Translations under genes and position numbers: made by a program
Notes under the pieces: generated by a model
The model's input: the letters and a program-made list of their open reading frames with translations, nothing else
Databases searched by the model: none
Told to the model about the DNA's origin: nothing
NCBI GenBank assembly: GCA_963971535.1
Contig: OZ020589.1
Span: forward strand, 90,936,136 to 91,000,135
Source of the DNA: Notolepis coatsorum
Lineage: Eukaryota > Chordata > Actinopteri > Aulopiformes > Paralepididae
DNA: 64,000 nt
Direction: 5' to 3'
In this document: positions 56,099 to 64,000 of the stretch, in pieces
How positions within the stretch are numbered: position 1 is the first letter of the stretch
Layout of the letters: the number at the start of each line of letters is the position of its first letter

Positions 56099-56278
56099 TT
56101 ACTGTATATCTTTGGCTGTATATTTTAGAATTTATATACATATTTTAGAATGTATATCCCTGACTGTATTTTTATTCTTATTTGTGATTTTTAACTACCT
56201 AAATGTTTATTGTGAGCGATCTGTAGTGCTGAATTTCCCTTTGGATCAATACAGTACTTCTATTCTACCCACCCAGAT
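56099..56278 (+). mobile_element. LINE 3' end of another family
   Basis: Reads TTTATTGTGAGCGATCTGTA, GTGCTGAATTTCCCTTTGGA and TCAATACAGTACTTCTATTC, a 3' UTR end with a TTCTA-type tail, pointing toward the transporter exon and meeting LINE copy A head to tail. Confidence 0.65.
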
Positions 56279-56316
56279 GTAAGACAAACAAAGGACAAAC
56301 AAGGTGTATTGACTAC

Positions 56317-56425
56317 CTGAGAACAGTGGGATACAGCTCAGCTGTGTAGAGGAAAGCGGTGGTGAACGCGGCCTCAGAGAAACCTTTGCCCACCACTGCT
56401 ATGCAGGTGCGAACCAGAGCGTAGT
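56317..56425 (-). CDS. slc22a7: SLC22 organic-anion transporter, internal exon (109 nt)
   Basis: The minus-strand exon has acceptor CCCCTCTAG at 56426-56434 and donor GTAGTC left of 56317. It encodes [20 protein letters not shown] then [17 protein letters not shown], the helix 9-10 region with the ELYPT(V/M)(L/I)R motif, the conserved intracellular loop of SLC22 carriers. GK.(F/L)SEAAFTTA is particularly like SLC22A7. A 109-nt exon following a 215-nt exon is the usual SLC22 arrangement. It is joined upstream through a split Asp codon (G|AC) and downstream through a split Arg codon (AG|A). Confidence 0.92.
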
Positions 56426-56464
56426 CTAGAGGGGGACACAACCAAGTTTAGAGTAATTGGACAG

Positions 56465-56735
56465 AACGATTTCATAAGATAAGATACGATAAGATAAGAT
56501 AAGATAAGATATTCCTTTATTGATCCCCTTGGGGAAATTCAGGCATCTTAGCAGGATGGGGGATTGGGGGGGGGGGGTACAGGTGATAGTAGAAGACATG
56601 TCATAAAAATGATAGTCCAGTAGAAAAGTAAAAAAAAAAAAGAAGGCAGTGTAAAGAATTATATATAAGTATAAGAAAATATAATTAACTCTGAGTATAC
56701 GCATAATGAGCAAGTAGGCAGTGTAAGTCAAGGTG
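56465..56735 (-). mobile_element. LINE 3' UTR, GATAA-tailed, in transporter intron
   Basis: GATAAGATAAGATATTCCTT, TATTGATCCCCTTGGGGAAA and a G-run at 56563-56577; related to 33883-34165 and 1885-2010. Confidence 0.75.
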
Positions 56736-57114
56736 CAGATGAGGGTCTGTATGCCCTATCAGTTATATTTGCATTACAATAAATATAGTTACAATAGACA
56801 ATATGAAAGAGTGCATTTTGCAGTCAAGCATCAGGGAAGAAATGTCCTTCCATTTTTGGCATTTGCTTGTTTGGAGCGCGCCAATTACTTGCCCCTGGAA
56901 GTGCTCATCTGATCAACTTCACACTTGACACTGCACTCCCTTTGACCCACCGAGCGCAAAGTCAATCAGATGAACAGTTCTCGAGATATACGAAGACCGG
57001 CACGCACTAAAAAAAGAAATATATATATATAATTATATATATAATAAAAATATGTTTAGCAATCTAAGAAAACAAAGACACCAGCTAAGTGAATAAGAGG
57101 AGGTGTGATATCAC
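56736..57114. other. Intron sequence between two transporter exons
   Basis: AT-rich with an (AT)n run near 57020-57045. No element recognised beyond the LINE tail. Confidence 0.45.
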
Positions 57115-57329
57115 CTGTGGGAATGGCAATGTTGAGAGCGATCAGGGCTCCAGTCGTGATGAGAGACCATGACTGGCACTTCCTCCGCCCAATCAGATCC
57201 AACGCAAAGTAGGTCCCAAATTTGGCAGGAACCTCAATGGCCCCATAAACAAACTGGGTGAGGTACATGTTGAGGCCAAAACCAGTGATGTTGAAGCTGA
57301 TTCCATAATATATGAAGGGGACAGCAAAC
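57115..57329 (-). CDS. slc22a7: SLC22 organic-anion transporter, exon of 215 nt
   Basis: The minus-strand exon has acceptor CCCCAAG at 57330-57336 and donor GTGATATC left of 57115. It encodes FAVPFIYYGISFNITGFGLN, MYLTQFVYGAIEVPAKFGTY and FALDLIGRRKCQSWSLITTG, then the start of the next helix. This is the helix 7-8 region of SLC22 carriers, with the GRR loop between helices 8 and 9. The 215-nt length and phases (2 in, 1 out) match the conserved exon of this family. The earlier exons (first ~300 residues, including the large glycosylated loop) are not in the window. Confidence 0.92.
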
Positions 57330-57349
57330 CTTGGGGATAGAATACATAC

Positions 57350-57592
57350 ACATTTATATAGCAGCTTTTATCCAAAGCGCTTTGCAATTTGTTCCTCACA
57401 TTTTTACCCATTCACTCACACACCGATGGTGGAGGCAGCCATGCAAGGTGCCAACCTGCTCATCGGGAGCAATTAGGGGTTAAGTGTCTTGCTCAAGGAC
57501 ACTTCGACACACTGCCCGGGAGGAGCAGGAATCGAACCGGGAACCTCCGGATTACCAGACGGTGCTCTACCTCCTAAGCCACTGTCGCCCCC
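57350..57592 (-). mobile_element. SINE-A full copy
   Basis: The minus strand starts GGGGGCGACAGTGGCTTAGG with box B GGTTCGATTCC and ends in the GCTTTGGATAAAAGCTGCTA tail. A CATTTAT duplication is seen at 57350-57356 and, after the next insertion, at about 58067-58073. It lies 20 bp upstream of the 215-nt exon, within the intron. Confidence 0.83.
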
Positions 57593-57595
57593 ATT

Positions 57596-58059
57596 CTTTT
57601 TCTCCGCCTGATTTTCTGTACTTTTTCCTCCCATCCCAATTTAGTCATTGTGCCAATTCCCCCCCCCCACCTGGTCGTTGTGCGCATGTGCCCTCCACTG
57701 GTCGGTCTAGGGAGCCCTGAGGTCTACCACATGCTTCCTCCGACACATGCGGAGACAGCCAGTGGCTCTCTTTTCACCTGGCAGCGCGGACTCTCATTGG
57801 TGAAGTGTAACGCGTGGGAGGTCACGCTGCCTTCACCACTTCCTGTCTTTTGCTGTGCAGGCGCCCATACCTGACCTGTAGGAGTCGCTGTCCACAGCGC
57901 CAGATTACCACCCATCAACTTCCCTCCCGCTAACTCAGCCAAACGAGTTAGTATGACGGCTGGCCCAAGTCAGAGGCAATGCTGACACCTGGATTCGAGA
58001 CCGGAGTCTCTCGCATTGGTGACGAGCGCAATCTCCGCTGCGCCACCCAGCCACCTCTG
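57596..58059 (-). mobile_element. SINE-B inserted at the head of SINE-A
   Basis: The minus strand starts GGTGGCTGGGTGGCGCAGCG and has box B GAATCCAGGTG in degraded form, then GTGGACAGCGACTCCTACAG. The end is AATCAGGCGGAGAAAAAGAA. An 11-bp duplication TCGCCCCCATT / TCACCCCCATT (57585-57595 and 58060-58070) flanks it with one mismatch. Confidence 0.87.
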
Positions 58060-58070
58060 TCACCCCCATT

Positions 58071-58768
58071 TATGCAAAACATACAGACACACACTTGAGG
58101 CAGATGGTTAAACTCGTAAATTGTACTTATTTTTATCAAAATAAGTCTTTCTTACTTCCTCATATAAATCACAATGCAAGAATTCGGTCTCATTCTCTCA
58201 GGACACCCATAGGGGCTTCTGGGTAATATACAGTAGAGGTAAAAGCACTTGCCTATACCACCACAGAGACCTGGGATCCCAGTAGCGGTAATTCTGGCTT
58301 GGCTGTGATAACCTGTTTCTGCCCGATCTCGCTTATAATATGTAAATAAAGTGCTTATCGACAACAATATATTACTTGTACAATAAGTAAATAAATGACT
58401 TGTGGCTATAACATAACGTACATTATATACCTTTTTTCGTGTGGTCGATTAGTACTTACTGTAACGGCCAAAATGGACTTAATGTGCAGTGGATTTATGT
58501 GACCAGGGGGTGGCGCTTCTTTTATTTAAGCGTCAGGTACACCTGTAGGAGGAGGAGTTTTGACCCGGAAAAGGGCAATGGTTTTTGACCGCACGCACGA
58601 CGCAGGTCTCAGGTTGAAATGTTTGTATTTAATTAGTTATTGTGTTCATTATTATTTATCAGTTTATGAAGACATCCTGTTTGACGGTGAGGGAAAATAA
58701 ACACCATTTTCCCAGTAAAGCTGCCTGCACGTATCATTGGGACAAAGGACTGTTTTGGTATGAGACCA
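58071..58768. other. Unassigned stretch, possible retroelement LTR
   Basis: From about 58460, TGTAACGGCCAAAATGGACT is followed by TATTTAAGCG and AAATAAACACCATTTTCC, which resembles an LTR promoter and polyadenylation layout, but no second copy or coding region is seen. Confidence 0.35.
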
Positions 58769-60009
58769 GCCCTCATGCATCAACGTGGACGTAGAACTTG
58801 ACCTACTTCCACACGTAAGCACGGAATGTAGAACTAGCGTACACACAGGGAAGTCGGCATGCATCACACGTGCGTACGCAGGCTCCATGGTCCTCCGTGT
58901 TGATGAATACCACTTTGTTCTACCGTCAATGCTCGTGCATGATTATCCATATATGGTCATGAAAATGAGGAAACACCCCCCATGGGATGTGAAATAATGG
59001 ACGGACCCGAGCGGAACCCTGAGAAACTCCACGAAGATTGTTCACTGCTGTCGAACCAAGAAGACACTATCGCGTATTGTGGGATTAATAAAAGGCGGAC
59101 TCGTAAACGGTGATGTCAGATATCAACGGCTCCCTAAGACCATTGCTGCAATTCTGCCTGGACAGCTCAAAATACTAATAAAGACCGTTCGTTGACCACT
59201 GTTTGGCGTTGGTTGTGTGTCATTATAACCGTGCTGTAATATGAATGCCTTTATTAGTTGTGTTCGATTGGCTATATGATTTTTAGATGCATCTATTTTG
59301 TTGTCGGCTAATAAAGACCGCGCTGGAATATGACTGCCTTTTCCCGTGTTGTTTGATTAATACCCCAGGGATTAAAGTTCTCCTCAATTTTATTCCAAAT
59401 CGTGATGGATCTCCCGTCAATTTTCTACCTGCTGCATATGATTTCTAGAGGCATACTACAATCTATTTTGATGTCAGTATTGGGTAGCCTATATAAACAA
59501 TAATACGAGAGCATATACAAGAACAATGAATCTCACTGCATGTATGATAGCCTGCCTTTCAATACATGAACTTGAATTCCATCATGTTTGTGTGCGGGAC
59601 TCACAAGGCTGTAGTCACAATGGGTGGTACCGGTGTACAGTAATAATAACAGTCCACACAATATCACGATCCATGCCATAGCCTATGTTCTATTAGGACA
59701 TGATCTGTGACGACAAATGTTCTAGAATGTTTGATTAAGATATCATACTCTGACAGCATGCCTATGAGCAACAAAAACGCGAACTTGAATCCCATCATAT
59801 ACATAGTCTGTCCACTATAGTGTCATCAGGCATGCGTTGTTCATGGGACGGGGTCCCACGGTGTGGGACCTCACTCGCTATTTGCATATCAATAGCTCCG
59901 GTCGTCAGGTGTGTTAAATACGTTCTCAGACACATTCACACCTAACCTTGTTGTGAAGACGTGTTACATTCCATTCGTAGAGGCAATTAGGCACTGTCTT
60001 TAGTCTGTG

Positions 60010-60095
60010 CCCAAGCGAGGGGACATTAAATGCGCATTCGCGGGAGCGCGCGCATTCGCGGGAGCGCGCGCACGCGCAGGGAGCGCGCGTGCGCG
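60010..60095. repeat. CpG-rich short array
   Basis: Units around GCGCATTCGCGGGAGCGC and GCGCACGCGCAGGGAGCGCG alternate purine and pyrimidine and are extremely CpG-dense against an AT-rich background. Confidence 0.85.
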
Positions 60096-60330
60096 TGGTG
60101 CGTGTCACCCCAGATGATTTCAATAACGCACCACTGAGTGTCATTGCAATGCGTTTTCTATTCTTTCTTATACCGTAAAAAGGGGGAAGAACACTATATT
60201 CATATGACTTGTATTCTGCTTACAGCTTCGAAGTTCCACTCGTTTCGTTTAACGTAAAGCCTTTTAAATATAATCAAAACGTTCCCGTGTTTCTGCGGTC
60301 TGCGCAGAATAATAACGAGTTGAGCTTTAT

Positions 60331-60475
60331 GATTTATGATGAATTGAAAATGGGGGACCCTGATGTAAACAAGACGAAAGTTGGTCTGCATCCCCAATCA
60401 ACAATTGTATGTACTGAGCTGTACTGTACCCATTCTGCAATCTGTTAATAAACTTTTCAATCAATCAATCAATCA
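60331..60475 (+). mobile_element. LINE 3' end, (TCAA)n-tailed family, short copy
   Basis: Begins ATGAATTGAAAATGGGGGAC and ends GTTAATAAACTTTTCAATCA plus ATCA repeats. Only 145 bp of UTR. Confidence 0.88.
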
Positions 60476-60877
60476 AGCTACGCGGAGCGCAGTCAGTCAG
60501 TAGCCTACACCCCGTATATTCCGATAACGCTATATAAACCATGCTGCATTCATTCTGAGAGAAAGACCTATTATTCCAAATGCTATTTATAGGGTTTTGA
60601 CCATAATTACACTACTGTTGCTATTTTACAATGAACTAATGAACTACGGTTCGTACAGAACTTGCCAGTGTTATTATGCACAGAAGCTCATTTCCTTGTT
60701 GTAATAATATATTCTAACACTGGGCGCTAGGTACGCCAGGTCTGAACTGTGCGTAGATGTAAGCACGAAGTCAAGTTCAAGTTCAAATTGATGAATCCCA
60801 CTCTTTGCTTAGAAATGATCGTACGCACAGGGTAAGCACAGATCTGTGCGTAGAACACGTTGATGCATGAGGGCCCA

Positions 60878-61260
60878 GGAGTATAACGGCGCGTCAGCCA
60901 GTCTAACTACGGGATCAAAATTGCTCAGTAGCTCCGTATAAGACGGGAGCTCCTTTAATATTAGTCAAAAACCCAGCACCAGTTAGACTCTCGTTTTGAG
61001 ACTGGGGAGGATTCGCTGCGTTTGGGACGTCGGGGAATCTCCACAGGAGGAAGACGAGGATTCTACTGTTTACTGCTGCATCGGGGAGCTGCCTGCAGTC
61101 GTTCGTGGACGAGGAGTACACCGGTGCTGACCCGAAGTTTGGCTGAGGATCAGTACTGGACCGCGAGCAGGGTGCGATCCAAGAGGGGAGCCCGGGGAGC
61201 TATAGCTCCCCTAGATCAGACATCAGCTCCCCTGGGGGTCTCTAAAGCTCCCCTGGGAGC
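60878..61260. other. Unassigned stretch with AGCTCCCCTGGG repeats
   Basis: 61190-61260 repeats AGCTCCCCTGGG/AGCTCCCCTAGA three to four times. Upstream shows no recognised feature. Confidence 0.4.
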
Positions 61261-61537
61261 TGTATCATCATCGTGTATAATAATAAACATATGCTATTTT
61301 GGATGTATGATTAATGATTTGCGTGTAGTGGCTACTTACTGGGACACAATTCACGGCATTCTAGCCTTTTGTGGTGTTTACTACATCTCCCATGACCCTT
61401 AGCGGGGGATGACGTAGTTAAAGAGAGACAGTGAAAGTTGAATGGGTGTTGTTTGTGCGACAGTAGAGTGCGTAATAAACTAGCGTTTTTGCATCGGAAC
61501 ACGACTCTGTCTACGCTATCATTACTGCATTCCTACA
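61261..61537 (+). mobile_element. Candidate gypsy 5' LTR, 277 bp
   Basis: Runs from TGTATCATCATCG to GCATTCCTACA (TG...CA ends). It contains GTGCGTAATAAACTAGCG, a possible polyadenylation signal. It is followed at once by TTTGTGACCCTTGGACG, a degraded primer-binding site, and then a gag frame. No matching 3' LTR is seen. Confidence 0.7.
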
Positions 61538-61858
61538 TTTGTGACCCTTGGACGTATTTCGGAGATTATATCGAACATGTCAACTGAACAACAGAACGCA
61601 GATCGCAGAACTTTGAACGCAGTTTCACTCAAGCTGCGCAGAGTGCCAACGCTTGGTTCGCGCAAGCCAAAGCCCAATTCGCTCTCAGGAATATTACCGC
61701 GGATGCCACCAAGTACTACTATGTGGTAGCAGCCCTTACGAATTCAACGGCAGCGAGAGTGGTGAGTTTGCTGGAAAACCCACCTACACATGACAAATAT
61801 GTGACTATAAAAACACGCTCCGAGTTTTTTTCCGCTGAGAGGCGCGCCGCGCACCCCC
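61538..61858 (+). pseudogene. Gypsy gag N-terminal fragment
   Basis: In one frame from about 61590 the codons read NAWFAQAKAQFALRNITADA, TKYYYVVAALTNSTAARVVS and LLENPPTHDKYVTIKTRSEF then SAERRAA, a capsid N-terminal segment (W.. AQ..F..R.IT.D.TKY..VV..L) of a fish Ty3/gypsy gag. It ends at the poly-C run 61856-61879; nothing downstream continues it. The frame is offset upstream by small indels. The zinc knuckle, protease and pol are absent. Confidence 0.75.
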
Positions 61859-61879
61859 CCCCCCCCCCCCCCCCCCCCC
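61856..61879. repeat. Poly-C run
   Basis: About 24 C residues ending the gag homology. Confidence 0.95.
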
Positions 61880-62157
61880 GACGACGGGGCTCACCCAAAG
61901 ATGATGCTATGGATCGCACACTGACCGCGAGTACTGGTCCGTGAGCGACAGCATGGTACCCAACGCAAGGAGGTATGTTTATAGCGCTATATAAATACAT
62001 GGCCATGTAAATTGTGCGCGCACATAACTTGGGGTTGAGCATAAATCCATGGTCGCTGAAGTGGAATAACACTTTACTTTTACACGCGGACCTTTTTGTA
62101 TTGACTTTGTTGCGCGACTCGTCAGCCATCTCGTTTACTCACTGACTATCTAATAAC

Positions 62158-62790
62158 ATGGAGACGCGCAAACCGGCGTCAAACGTTTCCATGGAGACCC
62201 CAGGGCGCTCCGCTGCTAGCGGTGACGTCACTGGGAAACGCGTCGTTAAAATGACTGCCAAGGCTGTTGCAGAACATTGTGGCAAACTGGAAGCCAGCAG
62301 AAAACGTAAATTTAACATGGCAGCCAAGATAAAAGATGCAATTCTTGGTTTCATGTTAAATAATGAGAGGGCAAAAGTAGAGAATGCTCTAACAGATTTG
62401 AGTCAGGTGTGTTATGAGGCGAAATGCATACATGACAATCTGTTGGGTTATACGTTACATGATGAAAAAGAAGAACAAGACACCTGGTTTAAAGCAAAAA
62501 TGTTGTCAAACAATGAGTGTATTTCAAATGCAAAACTGTGGGTTTCAAATATTGAAGGTATAACGAATGTACATGATGAAAGTGATGGTAAAACAACTGA
62601 AGGTGATTTGCATTTAATTGATGATGGTATTGCTCCAAATGACAGTGTGTCAAACATTGTGAGTGTAACTGAGGGGTACAATTCCCTGACTGTATTAATA
62701 AGTATGGTATCATTAAACCACTACCGTCTTATGTACATTACTACTGGCCATACAGTACACGAGTATATGATGAGAACACCTCCACAATGA
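62158..62790 (+). CDS. 210-residue ORF, retroelement gag-like or unknown
   Basis: An ATG-led frame beginning METRKPASNVSMETPGRSAA. The centre is charged and helical: AVAEHCGKLEASRKRKFNMA, AAKIKDAILGFMLNNERAKV and ALTDLSQVCYEAKCIHDNL, then HDEKEEQDTWFKAKML. This layout (basic N-terminus, coiled coil, WF.AK) reminds me of the first part of BEL/Pao-type polyproteins in fish, but I cannot confirm it. The last about 60 codons look unrelated, and the frame may simply run on into flanking DNA. No protease or zinc knuckle follows. There is no evidence that it is a host gene. Confidence 0.45.
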   Translation: METRKPASNVSMETPGRSAASGDVTGKRVVKMTAKAVAEHCGKLEASRKRKFNMAAKIKDAILGFMLNNERAKVENALTDLSQVCYEAKCIHDNLLGYTLHDEKEEQDTWFKAKMLSNNECISNAKLWVSNIEGITNVHDESDGKTTEGDLHLIDDGIAPNDSVSNIVSVTEGYNSLTVLISMVSLNHYRLMYITTGHTVHEYMMRTPPQ

Positions 62791-64000
62791 TACGGTTCCA
62801 CACAAATCTGGGTTAAGAATATTTATTAGCAGCAAAAGGTACATAATATACTTTACTTTCAATGCGCTTATAAGGCAAAGGAATGTGCGTAGGTAAATCA
62901 ATAACGAATGTCCATTCTCATATTACGCAGGAGATAATAATACAACCTGAATATTAGGAATTATATCTATGGTACTCTGGGGAAGCAGCGGGAGATACTG
63001 GTAGGGGGTTCCCACCGGTGGTAAGCCAGCAGGGGGAGGAAATGTTCGAATGCAAAGTCTGGATCAGCGGGGACTCAATAAGCTCCTGCTATGGGAGGCG
63101 GTATATTACTCCCTGATCGGCAGACGAAAGCAGCAGCTGTAATCCCAGTATGCGTGCAGCACAGGTGAAAGCCGGCCAGCCTCTCCTTGAGACGGGCTCG
63201 AGTGATGTTCCTCACGTCACGGGTAAATCCCACAGTAGTGGGGTGTAGACGATTCTTATCCGCTCCAACAGCCTGGTCCAAAGCAATATAATAATAATAA
63301 TCCAGCCGGAAAGGGGCTCTGCATTCACCGGTGTAGATTCTCCGGTGCGCGGTACTTCACATTAGCTAGGTTGAACTTGACGTTATTCCACTAAGCTCTG
63401 ACACTTTACTATCCTATTCGCACGCGGCTATAAGTGCTCTATTTAGACGCACGGTTGCTCACTTCACTTGGTCGTTGACTCGTGATGAAGGCTTTACTAG
63501 TAAGGAACGAACGATACGTTGAACAAACGTATTAGGATAAGATGAGACTCTATTTTGGGGCAAAAACGGGCCCACTTCACAGCACGTGGTATCGTGGGTG
63601 AGGCTTCACTTGGGTAACTCAAACTACTTCTGTATTCACCTGCGCCATATTTATATGTTAGGCGAATAAACTAGTACCAGCCTTATTCCTGTCTCGTAGT
63701 CTTGGGCAGAACCGGGCATGTTGAGACAAGCCTTGACGGTGGCTTTGAACTCGACTCTGGGGGTATGGCAATGGCGCTGGTGGAACGCTATCCAATAAGA
63801 GAACGAAATATTATGGTCTGTACTAGGTTAAAGGGATATTCCGTGTATATGTACAAAGAATACACAAGGGATATCAAACGATATACAAATATTATGCAAT
63901 ATATATCAATCAGTAAATACATATATTCGGTTTAATCTGACCCTTTGTAACAGCCGCCTCCTAATTAGTCCCACCTAATTAGATAAGCAGAGACAGATTA
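62791..64000. other. Unassigned non-coding stretch
   Basis: Short frames only. 63060-63290 is relatively GC-rich and 63380-63700 has ordinary composition. No element ends, arrays or coding exons recognised. Confidence 0.45.

Larger units (their letters stand above)
58769..60874. mobile_element. 2.1-kb TIR element, Harbinger-like
   Basis: Ends GCCCTCATGCATCAACGTG and the inverse CACGTTGATGCATGAGGGC, flanked by CCA at 58766-58768 and 60875-60877. Subterminal CGTACGCA and TGTGCGTAG words occur near both ends. A 3-bp duplication with short TIRs suggests PIF/Harbinger. No transposase frame is visible. A LINE tail (60331-60475) and a CpG-rich array (60010-60095) lie inside. Confidence 0.78.

Noticed and set aside
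58664..58997. Upstream slc22a7-like exon in the right flank
   Set aside because: No SLC22 motif found on the minus strand between 57330 and 64000; earlier exons must lie outside.
61719..62129. 136-codon minus ORF with a poly-Gly stretch
   Set aside because: Antisense of the gypsy gag fragment and poly-C run.

Overview
The window is vertebrate nuclear DNA, almost certainly from a ray-finned (teleost) fish. It has introns with GT/AG borders, long dinucleotide repeats, several non-LTR retrotransposon lineages with short tandem 3' tails, tRNA-derived SINEs, hAT-, piggyBac- and Harbinger-like short elements, a DIRS-type element and Ty3/gypsy fragments. No bacterial, phage or CRISPR content was seen. 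Family assignments are from memory of the families; no search was run.

Only one convincing host gene is present: the 3' part of a minus-strand SLC22 organic-anion transporter, most like slc22a7 (OAT2). Four coding exons were found at 57115-57329, 56317-56425, 50747-50953 and 36107-36191. Lengths are 215, 109, 207 and 85 nt, phases agree at every junction, and the last exon carries the stop codon. The upstream exons must lie beyond position 64000. The last intron is about 14.6 kb and is made largely of transposons.

Layout. 1-2200: minisatellites, beginning with a 1.8-kb pyrimidine-rich array. 2.3-6.3 kb: LINE ends, a hairpin MITE, and a 30-bp array broken by a SINE and a LINE tail. 6.7-12.1 kb: minisatellites, a ~460-bp SINE-like element and a LINE 3' end. 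12.4-18.6 kb: nested hAT-like and TTAA-type MITEs plus a SINE. 18.7-20.2 kb: two arrays. 21-27 kb: a LINE tail, two piggyBac-like elements and two hAT-like MITEs with perfect 8-bp target duplications. 28-33 kb: arrays and a decayed LINE reverse transcriptase. 33.6-35.8 kb: a long-TIR, Mutator-like element inside a 33-bp array. 36.1-57.3 kb: the transporter gene, whose introns hold a DIRS-like element, an 84-bp array, a gypsy gag-protease fragment, a small two-exon open frame, a palindrome, a LINE split by a Harbinger-like element, and a LINE with a long open RT frame. 57.3-64 kb: two SINEs, a 2.1-kb TIR element, a gypsy LTR with partial gag, and a gag-like ORF of unknown family.

No previously undescribed system with a clear function was found. 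The most informative content is insertion stratigraphy: many elements can be bounded to the base by target duplications, and in one case by a paralogous empty site inside the window. The most distinctive structures are a DIRS-like element with an intact split-repeat/internal-complementary-region architecture but no visible enzyme genes, and a transporter splice acceptor whose upstream tract is a retroelement tail.
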